Assembly: GCF_963924675.1 (NCBI RefSeq)
Contig: NC_089222.1
Span: 115,707,316-115,771,315 of the forward strand
Source: Phocoena phocoena
Taxonomy: Eukaryota; Chordata; Mammalia; Artiodactyla; Phocoenidae
Reading direction: 5' to 3'
Length of the DNA stretch: 64,000 nt
Each line of letters starts with the position of its first letter. Position 1 is the first letter of the stretch. A program made the translations under genes and the position numbers. The notes beneath the pieces were generated by a model, which saw only the letters and a program-made list of their open reading frames with translations, did not search any database and was not told the DNA's origin. Positions 33,207-45,719 of this stretch are shown piece by piece.

Positions 33207-35939
33207 GACAGAAAAATAAAAAAAAAAATGTTTTCCAAAAACTTATATGCTTTTAAGGATGCTGGCATGTAAATGCTCTACTGAAATGTTTGCCACTTGA
33301 ATATTTTTGCTTTATGCTAATATTTCTCTACTTTTAAACTTCCCTATCCATTACCATCATCCTTTCCGTACACACATTTTTACTAACAACTGTTCATCTG
33401 ATTCTTGCCATCTAAACTAGCTCCACAATTTCTAGAAACAATTTCACGCTCAGTCAGTTTTGCAGTCTGTATTTGATCTTAGTGTGAAAAAGAGAAAGAA
33501 CAAAATTCATCACTACACACATAAAATACCCTGTTCTTCAATAAACCCAAGAATTAAATGGGAAACCTAACAGTTTCTCATGAAGCTAAATTACTGTACA
33601 CCAAGATATCCAGTTTTAATCAAATTTGGAACGATTCAATGAGGATCTAATAGCCAAATGTCAATTTTATACATAATATTGTCACTAATCCTAAAGGAAA
33701 AAATAATAATAAAGACTGTATGTGGTTATTTGACCTGTTTCATTCATGCTTATGTTAATTTAATTCAAAGTTTTCAAGGAACAATGACTGCCAATTAAGT
33801 TAAATTACACTCTAGGGAGAGGCCTTCTGAACATGTGGATTACAATCTGCAAAAGAAAAAAACAAGACACCAAAGCACTTCACTGATCTGAATTTCAGTC
33901 ATCTTTTAAGATGGCATCCTAAGAAATTTTGAAAGCAGAATCTATGAGTGGCTCCTCTCAAATATCTAAAAATCCTCGAAAAATCCATCTCTTACACATA
34001 CAGTCAATTGCTGAATGTTTCCTTAAATTTTATTCTCACAGAATGAACAATTTGGATTATGATAGCCTTAAACATGGGAAAGACATAACATTGCTTCAAT
34101 ATTTGAGGAAGGAAAATAAATTGGGAAGTATCTGGGGATGGTGGGTTTCAAAAATAATTTCAGCTTTATTTTTTCAACTAAAAGAAAATGTATCACAGAA
34201 GTGTTTTAAATTAAAGAAATAAGGGATTATTGGTTTTAAGGAATAAGAATAATTCCTGCAGCTAGATCCAGAAATCTATTAAAAGATAATGTTAAAACAA
34301 TGTCTGCCAATTTGAAAAGCATGCTGCAGTTCCACTTTATAAGATGTTTTGTGAGGGCACACATCTCTAAAGAGAGCATGTATGCATAGAGGAGTTTGTG
34401 GGTGTTCGTGTGGATGGGAGAATGTGTGCTAGTGTGCATAGAGCATCTTAACAAATCCTCCTGGGTTTATTTCAAGAGTAGAAGGGATTGTATGATGAAT
34501 CAATTCCATAAAACAATGGCTTATGAACTCCAGATGTAATGCTTTTGCACTTTGTCTAATAAGCAGCGGAATTTGTCAAAAACAGCCTTCCTTTCTAAGA
34601 GAACCCAAATGAACAGCAAGATCTATTTTTAATCTGTTTAGAATTCCAAGTTGTCGTTCACTTGTACAAAGGAATCAAGAGTGAAACCATTTGCACTTAT
34701 ATCTTAGTGGCATATTACTCAACATCTGGTCTGATCCAAAGTTCTGAACTATAATTTAAACAAACTCCTGGCTAGAATGCAACAAATAAATAAGAAAAAA
34801 TTGGGAATGCCTCACATACTTTTCAGAGTAGACTTCAAGAACAATAGACTAAATATTTACTCAATACACTTATGTGAAGGATAAGGGAAAACCACATAGA
34901 CAAAGTGGAAAAACAATTTTTAGCATAGTTCAAGACATAAACATCATTTTTAAAAGTTCCTCTCAAAGTTACAAAAATAATTATCAGAATAGTCTATACT
35001 CATGATGTCAAGAGGACAATTTCAGAGTATTTCCAAAGTTATTCAGTTAAAAAATGGCATTGCCCCATAATTTCATATTTCTATGCTTCCATAACTTCTT
35101 TGGGTATTTTTAATTCACATTATTTATCAAAATGGAATATCTTCAAGATACATGATTCACTGAATGAAACATAGTATAATATCTACAACATGCTACCATT
35201 TTTGTAAAGCACAAAGCTATATATGAATATGCAGAGATTATTCACATATATTAATGGAAGTTTATAAAAGAAAAGCAGCAACATTTGTTACTTCTGAGAA
35301 AGGAACGGGATGCTTCAGGGTTAGGGTGAGAAAGAGACTTGATTTCCTTTAATAGCTTTTTTACTTTTTGGTTTTGTACTAATAGAGCGTTTTGCTTTAA
35401 AAATAAATAAAATCTATATATTAAAGTCACATTTGATTTCCACTATGAACCCAGCTCTTGATTTAAGACCTTTTTTGTCTTATATTCATGGAACATATAT
35501 TTTGGGAAAATAAGTGATGTGTACATAAAAAAATAAAATTCAAACAAAAGTTTGGAAAGTAGCATAATGTGTGTATGATACGGAGTGAAAGTGGTCTAGG
35601 AGCCCCATGAAGGTCATAAAGCCTTAAACAGTTAAGAAAAGACTTCAGGTAAAACTGGACATTGTAGGATTTATAGAGAGAGAAAAATAAAAGGGCAATT
35701 CTGTCAAAAATCACATATTTGAAGCACCATATGAAGACAAGGTTGGCCAAAGCAGAGTCCCACTTGATTACAGAGATTTGTGTGTGCGTGTGTGTGCATG
35801 CACGTGTGTTGACGGACTCTATGTGGCTGTGGAGAGAAATGTGGGTGTGAGTGTGTAAGTGCTGGAATGAGGTGAATGTATCAGATGGCAGAAGACCTTT
35901 TTTTTTATGATTCTGAAAGCAGGACAAGTGGTTGTACTT
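33207..35939. other. Unique AT-rich sequence
   Basis: No gene recognised. A 154-codon minus-strand frame at 35463-35927 is partly low-complexity (His/Thr from a GT-rich tract) and has no domain. The stretch near 35,150-35,410 faintly resembles an old LINE 3' end but is unassignable. Confidence 0.45.
35778..35812. repeat. Imperfect (GT)n tract
   Basis: GT-rich alternating sequence with GC and CA interruptions. Confidence 0.8.
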
Positions 35940-36305
35940 ATTTGGTTTCTCTCCTTTCTTTTTCTTTTATTTTTCTTATAGTTATTTTAAATCTCAGGTA
36001 TTAATACACCTACAGTTAAGTGCACGAGTCAAAATTACTCATGTGAATAAAGATATACAAAGTGAATATATCCACGTAACCTATACCTATACATAAATGA
36101 ACATCTATAATATCACTAGCCTCCCAAAAGATCTTTCCCCCGCATTCACACCCCCAAAAGGTAACCAATATTCTTTTCCATCACCAAAGATTAGTTTTGC
36201 TAGTTGTGGAAGTTTAACTAGAGAGGATCATATCACGTGTGTTTTTCTGGATCTGGCTTTTTTCCCTCATTATGTCTATAAGGTTCATCCGTGTTGATGC
36301 ATGTG
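35940..36305 (-). mobile_element. Old L1 (L1M-type) 3' end
   Basis: Reverse complement of an L1M-type 3' region: 'cctacagttaagtgcacgag', 'ccccaaaaggtaaccaatat', 'caccaaagattagttttgct', 'ggttcatccgtgttgatgca'. Similar sequence occurs at 45.73-46.0 kb. Confidence 0.75.
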
Positions 36306-36429
36306 GCAACCCTTGACGCAAAAAGGTTAACCTTGAGCTCTTCGGCTAAATAATTACACATACTCACTACCCCAAAGTACAAAGCATGGAAGCAAGGTAA
36401 GGTTAATTAGGCATTAAAACCTATGAATT

Positions 36430-36680
36430 GTATTGCACGTTACAATTTACACTGCTTCATATTTCTTATTTCATTTGCCCTTTACAATAAACTAATAACC
36501 TATTAGAAGATGTGATTATTATACTATTACTATTATTATTATTTTATAGATAAGGAAGTGCAGATTAGAGAGTTTGCAATAACTTACTGAAGGTCTTCTT
36601 TAAACAGCAAGTAAGGAGTTAATTGTTATTCACAGTCAGCGCTTCCACGTTCAAAGTCCATGATCATAATACAAGACCAC
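36430..36680 (-). mobile_element. MIR SINE fossil
   Basis: Reverse-complement MIR with 'attttatagataaggaagtg', 'cagattagagagtttgcaat', 'aacttactgaaggtcttctt' and 'cacgttcaaagtccatgatc'. An ATT-rich expansion lies just before the core. Confidence 0.55.
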
Positions 36681-36829
36681 ATTATCTCCATTATTATTTA
36701 AATAGAGAAAATGGGAAAAAAAACTACAATAATATAGTTTAAAGTCTATTTCTCCACTTTCATGACCTAGCATTATTCCTTAGAAAATATGACGCTGATG
36801 CTGACACTATGGGTCAGGTCTTTTCCTGA

Positions 36830-36965
36830 AAGCTTGTATTATTCCATTTAATCATCATAAAAACCATGTGAAGTAGGTACCATCATTATTCTTATTTTAC
36901 AGATGAGGAAACTAAAGCCCAGAGAGGTAAGAAAACTTGCCTGAGGTCACACAGTGTACTAGTAT
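36830..36965 (-). mobile_element. MIR SINE
   Basis: Clear reverse-complement MIR core: 'atgtgaagtaggtaccatca', 'cttattttacagatgaggaa', 'actaaagcccagagaggtaa', 'acttgcctgaggtcacacag'. It is the best preserved MIR in the window. Confidence 0.85.
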
Positions 36966-39489
36966 ATCTGAGTTGGTAAACTTCTCCCATAAAGAGCTAG
37001 ATAGTAAATATTATATTTTAGACTTTATGGGCAATATGGTCTCTGTTATGACTACACTGCTTTACTGTCACAGCACAAAAGCAGCCATAGACAGTAAGTA
37101 AATTAATGGGCATGGCTGTGTTACAATCGGACCTTATTTCCAAAAACAGGCACTTGGTCAGATTCAGCCCACTAGCTGTAGTTTGCTGACTTCTTAGAAT
37201 CAGTGTTCACAGAATGCTTGAAAATACCATAATGCAAATTCCAGGTAAAACTTAATTCATGGGTGAAGCTGTAGAAACACTTACAAGATATAAAAGTTAA
37301 AGTATGTTGCAAAAGCATAATACAGCAGAACCCAGAAACATAAGTAAGCTAGTTAGTGCAAATGCAGAGCTAAAGGCAGAATCAAATGACAAGTGAAAAT
37401 GAGTTTCCTCAACAAAAAGTTAACCTTAACTTTTCCTCTCTTACTTTACATATGGAACAAACTTTATTCAGAGGCTTGAATAATCAGAGCTGTAAAAATA
37501 TTACATTATGTAATGTAGGCAAAGCCTGGGCTTCATGGATCTAGGAGTTAGTAAAGGAAACCAGTCAGGTAGGTTCAATAGCCCCAAATGAATACAGCAA
37601 AATTAAAATGCATGAACATATTGTCATTCGTAAATTTAAATATTTAACTTTTACCATTTTTAAGAGTGGTTGGTATGTGTATTTTTAATTTAGAGATAAA
37701 AATGTGCCCTTACTCATATTTTTTAAAGAGTCCCAATAATAAAAGCTCTGTCATCTTTGTAAATTGTATGCTTTGCTTGTCCTTGTCTTAGAATCCAGTT
37801 TATTTTTAAAACAAACATTCTGAAAATCTTTGATACTGCATTCAGCAATCCATCTGCTCCAATGTAAATTCTTTCAAGTGCAGGTGGCCTGTAATATTGT
37901 GTGAGAGCAATTAATGAAGTTTTGAATCTCTTTTGCTCTTTCACGCTTGGCTGAATGGTAAAAAGGGGTTATCATCTTTAATTCTCCAGCTTCACAGTAT
38001 ATACAATTAGATATCTTCATGCATTTTCATTTCCCTTTTCGATACATATATTATACATGTTATTTTGGTTGTTCTAGATACAGACTAAATGAACTCACCA
38101 ATGATTTGCAGGATGGATGAAAATTTTAATATCTAGTAGAGATTATATTAATAATGCTTTTTAAAAGTTTAAAGAAAATATTTCAGTCTGCCAGCACTGT
38201 CATTTAGATTCTCAAGTTTACAAAAGCAACTAAAAAAAAAGCAGAAAGCTTTTTATGCCAACATCAGTTGTTTAATGAAAAGTTCAAAACTTTAGATATT
38301 TATCACGTTTCATTTAATATATAAAGACTTTTCTTCATATGCTAGTAAATCATTCACTCTAATTAAATAACTTAATAGCTAATTTATAAATTATTTAATT
38401 AGACCCCCAATTTTTCTGATTATAATATTATGCTCTGAGCCTAACAATGACTCAGATCAAATTATACTTATAATAAAATGTGTGAGAGTTTATGTCCTTA
38501 TCTGTATAGAGATAGTGTTTTGCTAAGTACATTGAGAATTTATCTGACAATAACCTTACATTTTATAAGGTATGAATGGTTGTAGATAGCTTTGTGAATA
38601 CCACATTTATTTCCTTTTTCCTTTAATACAAAGGTTGTGTTTCTAGTTTACAGGTAGAATAATTAAGATCTATTTTCTATCTATAGTAATAATTGTGGAA
38701 GCACGGTAAATATTAAAGATTGAAGGATAGAATCTCTAAAGGAAGCAGCCCATGGAATAAGTCTTGTCATTCTGAACACAGTAAAATTTCATCTATAATG
38801 CCAGTTAGTTATCATTCAACAACCATATTATAGTCTATACATCCCTATAAATTATATTAAAAATTATATTTTCATGTTTTAAATCAGTTATTTTAAAAAT
38901 CAGTCATAAAAAGGGGGAGGAAAAAACCAGTAGAAATATAAAGAACTCCAATAGTTGACTCTAAAAGCTTGCAAAATATATGCACTTCTAAGGATATTTC
39001 TAGTACTTTTTTTCTTTATCTTTAATTCTATTTAATGCAAAGTAAAATCTTAATATAGAGGCTTAGAAGAGTTATTGTCTAGCTGGAGACTTGTTAAATT
39101 GAAGTCAGAAAAATTTTGTACTAAAACTGTCTATAAGAAAAACTTTTGCTCTTTTGTTTTTGGAAAATACAATTTTCTTTTAAGTTAAAGTCTAGAATTT
39201 AAGAGAAGAAAGAAAGATTGAAGTTTTCTCAGGAAACCATCCTAAAGGCCAAATATAGTCTGGGCAATTCAAGACACAGAGTACAGGTTTGGGACTCATT
39301 CACTGTCAACTGAAGTCATGCTTATAAGGAAAATGAACAAGTGCAAGCGTCTTCAGCTAGGGATGAATATTCAACCATTGAATGGCTGCTTTTTTGAGTA
39401 GGTTACATGCGGAAGTATAAGCATGGCCCTTAACACCCTGCTAACCCAACACCCGATAATACAGATAGCTTTACATTCCACTTGATTTC
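36966..39489. other. Unique AT-rich sequence
   Basis: No recognisable repeat or coding gene for about 2.5 kb. Confidence 0.5.
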
Positions 39490-39730
39490 CCCAGAAAAAT
39501 TTATTCTCTCATGCCATTGCATATTCTGTTCTCTATAACTGGAATACTTCTCATCCCTATGTTACTGTTCTACTTCAGTGTCACTTGCTTAGTCCCTGAA
39601 GCTAATGTTAGGCATGACTTTGTTTTGACTCTTAGTTACTTAGTTTTTCCAACCTAGATTTTGATTGGTTTTATGTGATCAGTGCACAGAAGAGTGCCTG
39701 GCACTAGACAGACGATCAATGTACTGAAAA
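39490..39730 (+). mobile_element. L2 LINE 3' fossil, probable
   Basis: 'ctataactggaatacttctc', 'tctacttcagtgtcacttgc', 'ttagtccctgaagc' and a terminal 'gagtgcctggcactagacag' follow the L2 3' order. Diverged. Confidence 0.5.
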
Positions 39731-41859
39731 AAAAAGAGTCACAACAAACAAAGAAAATGAAAGAACCTATAATACATGGAATCATATTGTTGTCAGGGAT
39801 TTCATGAGATTGCTTAAAATTATCTTATTTTCTATTGTTGGGTTATAATCAAACTGGTGTGGGAAAAAACATTTCACTCATTTTATAGTTCTGTAAGTCT
39901 CATCATTCCTTTTGATTATGATAATGAACTTATAGTTCATTGGAAAGAAGTACCCATCTTTTCCGTAAGCCAAGTCATGCCAAATCTGTCCTGTCTTTAG
40001 CTGCTTACTAGATTTTATGGGGTTAACCAAACCAATAGAAGACATGATTTCTCTTCTCTAACTGGAAAGACAAAGCATTCACATATTTATCAACTATAGA
40101 TTTAAATCAGCTATAAATAGTTATATAACTGATTTGTAGGGAATGTAATAAACCAACCATAAATATTGTATGAATTCAGCAATAGAAAATATCACTGTGG
40201 CCTAAGCAAGTTGCATAAGGTTTTATGACAGAAAATTTGTTTCCCCAAATATGTGGGTGGTAGCAGAGAAATGTTTAACGATCATGCATTTATGGGAAAC
40301 ATAAGAAACAGTATAGAAACCAGATGAGAATGGAACATCTCAGGAGTAGTGAGCAAGAGAGATACTTTGTACTGAAGAGCAACCTTCAATGCTTAAAGAT
40401 TTGAGATCATATCTAATAGTTAATCAAGAATTAATAGTCTCTTAAATAGAAGGTCATAACCTACTTATATTAATACCTAAGAAAACATACTTTACACTAT
40501 ATCGAAGCAAATATATTTACACTATTTGAAGCAAATATATAGCATTTTTTAAAGTAATCACATGATAGCCTTTCACTCTCCATTAATAATTGAATGTCTC
40601 TGTGAGTGTGACACCAAAATCTGAACAACCCCCAAAAGCACAATTTAACATACAAAACAAATTAAGCCCTAACCACAACATTCTAATGCATAGCATGGCA
40701 TATACTTCATAGGAAAAGGCAGATACCAAGACTGTTTTTTCTTAATGTTGTTATTTTCATCCACACTGAAGCCATAATAAGTAGAAAGTATTTAATTCTG
40801 TGTTCTTAATATTTAAGAAAATACTACATCAAAAAGAGAAGGAAAGAAGACTCCAAATGTTAACATGTGTATTCATTTTGCCTTACTTATAATGTTAGTC
40901 ATTTAACTGAAAAAAAGAAAAAATTAGTCAGGTCTGGATTGGTCTGCTAAGGTTTCAACTGTTTTTGCACGTTAAAAAATGCATATGCATGAATTCTGAA
41001 ATAATCATTATGAACACACCCCACAAGTTAAGTAGAATTTTCTACTGTGCATATTCAAAACGTCTTTTTCAAATGCTAATTTGTTAATTACAAACTTTTT
41101 CTCCAGCTTAACTAAACTCATAGACTTCATTGCAATCATTTGCATAATGTTTCCTATATAAGCAATGCCATCATTAAGTTACTGAAAATTTTCATACGAA
41201 AAGTACATTTTATTAAACCCAAAAGAATTAAGTTTTTTATTGAGGACAATTATACTCAGAAAATACACAAGGTTCTGAAAATTTAAGCATTTAAAAAAGA
41301 AATGGAGCACTCCATTCATTTTATATTGTGGTAACTTATAAGACGTTTTCAATTTTCATAGAGCACTGTTTAATTATCATCCACACTTCTCACACCAACA
41401 AATAATCAGGAGCATCACTAATAAAATACTGGTGTCTGGAGTCTAAGGAATATGATTAGGGTCTCTAAACTTTCATCTTCTCAGTAAGATAAAATGCTGC
41501 TATCAGTGTGATGATGATTTAGTTAATAGTTAACTAATGCCAGCTGTTTTCATGATTATGATAATGACAATTGTAGTTTCAAAACTGCCAATTCATAAGT
41601 TCTGAGATTATGTCATGTTTCTTGTCTTTTTTTACTCCTAGTGGCTATTTGGCTTTTATACTTATTGCTAACATCTCCACAACAGGGAAGGTAGAATGAC
41701 ACCAAAAAAAAAAGGGTAAAACACAAATTAGTCAACTCTTATTTGTATAATTCTTAATTATAACCATCAATCAAATTAGCTATTAAAACCAGCTTTAAAA
41801 ATACAGTTTGGATATTATTTCACTTTTCGAGAAACAAGGGATAATACAAAGTGTCTACT
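39731..41859. other. Unique AT-rich sequence with small tandem duplication
   Basis: No gene or transposon recognised. About 25 bp is duplicated head to tail at 40492-40540. Confidence 0.5.
40492..40540. repeat. ~25-bp imperfect tandem duplication
   Basis: Two head-to-tail copies of a unit containing 'ttacactat' then 'gaagcaaatatat'. They differ by a small indel and one substitution. Confidence 0.85.
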
Positions 41860-41955
41860 CTATAAGCTTATTGTGAAGATAGAATTAGAAAATGTATATA
41901 AAGTTTATAGCACTGTACCTGGCTTCCAGTATGCACTTAATATATGTAATAATAA
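41860..41955 (+). mobile_element. MIR 3' part, probable
   Basis: 'tgtgaagatagaattagaaa', 'tagcactgtacctggcttcc' and 'agtatgcacttaatatatgt' match the MIR 3' end order. Confidence 0.5.
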
Positions 41956-43482
41956 TTCATAAATTCCAATCATTCATGTATCCACTTGTATAAATTATTC
42001 TAATTTGTAAAATTAGTATATATGTTTTTACATTATATTTATTTCCTAGTAAAACTATCCTTCAGCTCAGGATATAAACCCTGAACACACAATTATTTAT
42101 AGGATTTTGGAGTGACATCAGTTGAAGTGCTATCAGGAAGGCTAGAGTTGGATGTAGGATACTCATACCATCATTTAACATCATGGGATTCTACAGGAGC
42201 TAATGGAGTTGTTCATGACAGACAACCTCAATCTGTCAGCAGGGCTTTTTCCATAGGTTTACATGGCCTTTCACTCATGGAACAAATATTAACTCTAAAT
42301 AGGTCAGTTATGAGAATCAAAATCTAAACTCTTTGTTTAAAGGGAAAATTTTATTCTCATCTCTTCCCATCCTCCCTGTTCTCTCTGAAATGGGCAAAGA
42401 AAATTGCATTCCTCTGAATGGTACAATTATTGAAGCTTTTCCAGGTGAAGATCAGGAGAGATAATAAAGAATAGCAAAATAATCCTTATGCATGAGAATG
42501 TGTCTTAACTATAGGTGATCTTATACTGACAGAGCATGCATTCTGAACGGGGTCATTGGAGCAATGTCAGCCCCAAGGGGACAAATAGATTCTCATTGCA
42601 GGATTGGGTGCAAATGTGCTTTTTATATATAAAAGCACAGACATGCATACAGTACATAAACAAATATAGACTTCATCGGTAGTATTAAAATTTCATGGGG
42701 ATAGCAATTAGGAAAAAATGTTGAAAAAGCTCCTATAAGGGGCAATAATGAAAAAAGGTGAGAAACACTATGCTACTGATATCAGAGAGGTTTTAAAATA
42801 CAATCTATTAACTATTAACATGGAAGGACATACCTAGAAAATCATGAATACAGTTAAAATGTGTAGAAAGACTGGAGAGGAATATGCACAACTTTTTATA
42901 GTGTGTTTAGGAATTTTTACAACCTCTCCATAGATTGTAAAATCAATCTAAATTACATATTGCATCACTAGCACACAAGTATGTTTGCTCAACTCATAGA
43001 GTATTTTGATAGCACCTCATATAAGGGGAAAACAATTAGATGCCATCATGTAGAAAATGCATATTTCAGTTTGCTTTAAGAGCTTCATGTAGACAAAGTC
43101 AAAAACCCCTAAAAACAAGGGTAACTTAAAATATCCTTTCCAAATACCACTCACTTCTTGTGTTTCATCGAGAGACGAATTAAGAAAAATAATTTTTAGG
43201 ATATATAATCTTTTATCATATTGTACACCACACTGTGGTCCTGGCACTCTTGAACCAATAATTTTTGCAATTGATACTATAAAACTTTATCTATTATTTT
43301 GATATACGGCTTAACACCATAATTTCAGTACTGCAATGTGAAGAGAAAAACCCATTATTTACTGAAAGAATAATAAAATAGGATAAAGAAGAGATGCATG
43401 AAAAAAACTTGAAGATATTTGCATTTATATACCAGGTATTTTTTTCCAAACTTTATATTTCTTCACTAGTTGTACATATTAT
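41956..43482. other. Unique AT-rich sequence
   Basis: No gene or repeat recognised. Confidence 0.5.
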
Positions 43483-43493
43483 AAGAATAAACT

Positions 43494-43834
43494 GGACTTC
43501 CCTGGTGGCTCAGTGGTTAAGAATCTGCCTGCCAATGCAGGGGACATGGGTTCAAACCCTGTTCTGGGAAGATCCCCACATGCCGCAGAGCAAGTAAGCC
43601 TATGCGCCACAACTACTGAGCCTGCGCTTTAGAGCCCACGAGCCACAACTACTGATCCCGCATGCCACAACTACTGAAGCCCGTGTGCCTAGAGCCCGTG
43701 CTCCTCAACAAGAGAAGCCACCACAATGAGAAGCCCGCACACTGTAACGAAGAGTAGCCCCCACTCGCCGCAACTAGAGAAAGCTCGAACACAACACAGA
43801 CCCAACGCAGCCAAAAATTAAAAAAGTTTAAAAA
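43494..43834 (+). mobile_element. CHR-1-type tRNA-derived SINE
   Basis: Sense copy: head 'acttccctggtggctcagtg' with an A-box-like segment, then a B-box region 'gggttcaaaccct'. A long body with repeated 'ccacaactactga' units follows, then the 'cacaacacagacccaacgca' terminus and an A-rich tail. The 11-bp duplication aagaataaact is present at 43483-43493 and 43835-43845. Confidence 0.93.
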
Positions 43835-44042
43835 AAGAATAAACTATAGGTGCGGAGCAACTGTACTGGAGAGAGAAATAGAAGAGAAATATCTTTAGCC
43901 AGAAGTAGTGATTTTTCAGACAACGTGCTCATTTTATTTCAGTAAGTTCTTTGCATACACTCAAGTTCCTCAGTGATCAGACATGAAATGCTGATATTCC
44001 ATCTAAAGTTTTATCTAAAAAGGTTTTGACATATGATGGTTT

Positions 44043-44267
44043 GGGGGGGTTTTTTGGATTTTTTTTTTTTTTTTTGCGGTACGCGGGCCTCTCACTGTTG
44101 TGGCCTCTCTCGTTGAGGAGCACAGGCTCCGGACGCACAGGCTCAGCGGCCACGGCTCGCGGGCCTAGCCGCTCTGCTGCGTGTGGGATCTTCCCGGACC
44201 GGGGCACGAACCCTAGTCCCCCGCATCGGCAGGCAGACTCTCAACCACTGCGCCACCAGGGAAGCCC
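44043..44267 (-). mobile_element. CHR-2-type tRNA-derived SINE
   Basis: Reverse-complement copy with poly(T) at about 44,060-44,076, body, and head ending 'gcgccaccagggaagcccc'. A 13-bp duplication with one mismatch (catatgat, g or a, gttt) lies at 44030-44042 and 44268-44280. A G7 run and T6 near the tail are irregular tail sequence. Confidence 0.92.
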
Positions 44268-44280
44268 CATATGATAGTTT

Positions 44281-45719
44281 TGAATGACAGACTATTTAGT
44301 TTGACTTCAAGTTTATACAAATTGTCTCACCACACAGGATGTCTCCTCAAAACTGTGTCTGAAAGATTTGTCCTCAAGACAAATCAAGTGTTCCAGGTCA
44401 ATTATATATGCATGCATGTGTATGTCTATTGAATTATGTGATATATTTTCACATTTCAAATAGGAAATTTTACAATTTAAAAATGTTCCTTAACAAATGC
44501 TTCAGTAACTTCTCTAATTGCAATGTAAATCTAACGGAAGTATCAGTAATTCAGATAGCTAATCTTAAAAATCCATGTCAATACAATATGGTTTTTTAAA
44601 TATATAAAAGAATTCTTCACTTCTTCAAATTCTTAGTACCAAATCCTGATGAACAAATACAGATATCTGATTTTTATTTTTAAATCGATCTTTCTTTTCA
44701 TTCTAATCTAAAACAGAAGAATATTTCGACTGTCTACTGTTCATAGACTGTGTCACAGTGACTTTAAATTCATCTCTGTGAATCAGTTTATTAACCCACA
44801 AAACAATGCTTGAAGACTATCCATTATAAGTACTGATTTTTAAATTGTTCATGGAGGGGGAAAATTACTTACTAAAAAGTATATGATAATGCTTTACCAC
44901 ATCTATTTTCCCAAAACAGTTTGGAAGAGATGCTACATCTAGAAATTCATTCTCATCATCTATTTCAATCCCTAGCCTATGATATTCTTTTATTTTTAAA
45001 GATGGAGAATTTATGAAAATATCATTAAAATGAAACTCAATCGCAGAATATTCATTAGGTAGCCAACCATGTTGCAACATATTTCAAAGTGGCTGGGAAG
45101 TGACAGGTACAGTTGTTTCTCAACCTTATGACAGATAGGTTTTGCTAGTTTTAAATGACAATTCTAAAAATTTTATTTTCATGAAATATAAAACATTCTA
45201 ACAATATATGTAAGTATAATTTTAATAGGTAGCTAACACTCCCCATCTGCCAGAAAATAAAGCCATTTGAAAGACTAAAACAGAAGAATCCTGCCAAGTT
45301 ATTTGGCTTTAGTGCTTCTTAGATAATAAAAAAGAAAAAAAAGACCATATGCTTCCTAATTTTCCCACAACACTTTATATGCAAATTTGGATGTAAAATG
45401 AATGTATTTTATATGCATTTGTGTGATAAATGTTTCTTGGGAAAAAAAGGTGTTTAATTTTGGTTAAAAATTTATGCTTCAGTTTATTCTACTCAAATGC
45501 TTACAGAGAAACTAGAGGTAAAGTCAATTCACACGAAGCCAGAATTATATTAGGGCTATAAATGATTACAATAATAACTTTATCAGTAAACTCAGTATAG
45601 CTTTAATTTATGGAAAAAAAAAATTTAATGTCAAATTATTTAGATGATGTTTATATCAAAGTGAAATAATATTTTTAAAACTTTTGGATATAATTTCATG
45701 TGACCAAGTCTAATAAAGA
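44281..45719. other. Unique AT-rich sequence
   Basis: No gene or repeat recognised. Confidence 0.5.

Noticed and set aside
33630..33660. 'aatttggaacgattcaatga' resembling part of U6 snRNA
   Set aside because: Only about 18 bases are alike, and the conserved 5' and 3' parts of U6 are absent.
35150..35410. Possible old LINE 3' end ('accatttttgtaaagcacaa' and onward)
   Set aside because: Too weak to assign without a library search.
35463..35927. 154-codon minus-strand frame
   Set aside because: His/Thr-rich stretches come from a GT-rich tract, and no domain or splice context is seen. Chance frame.
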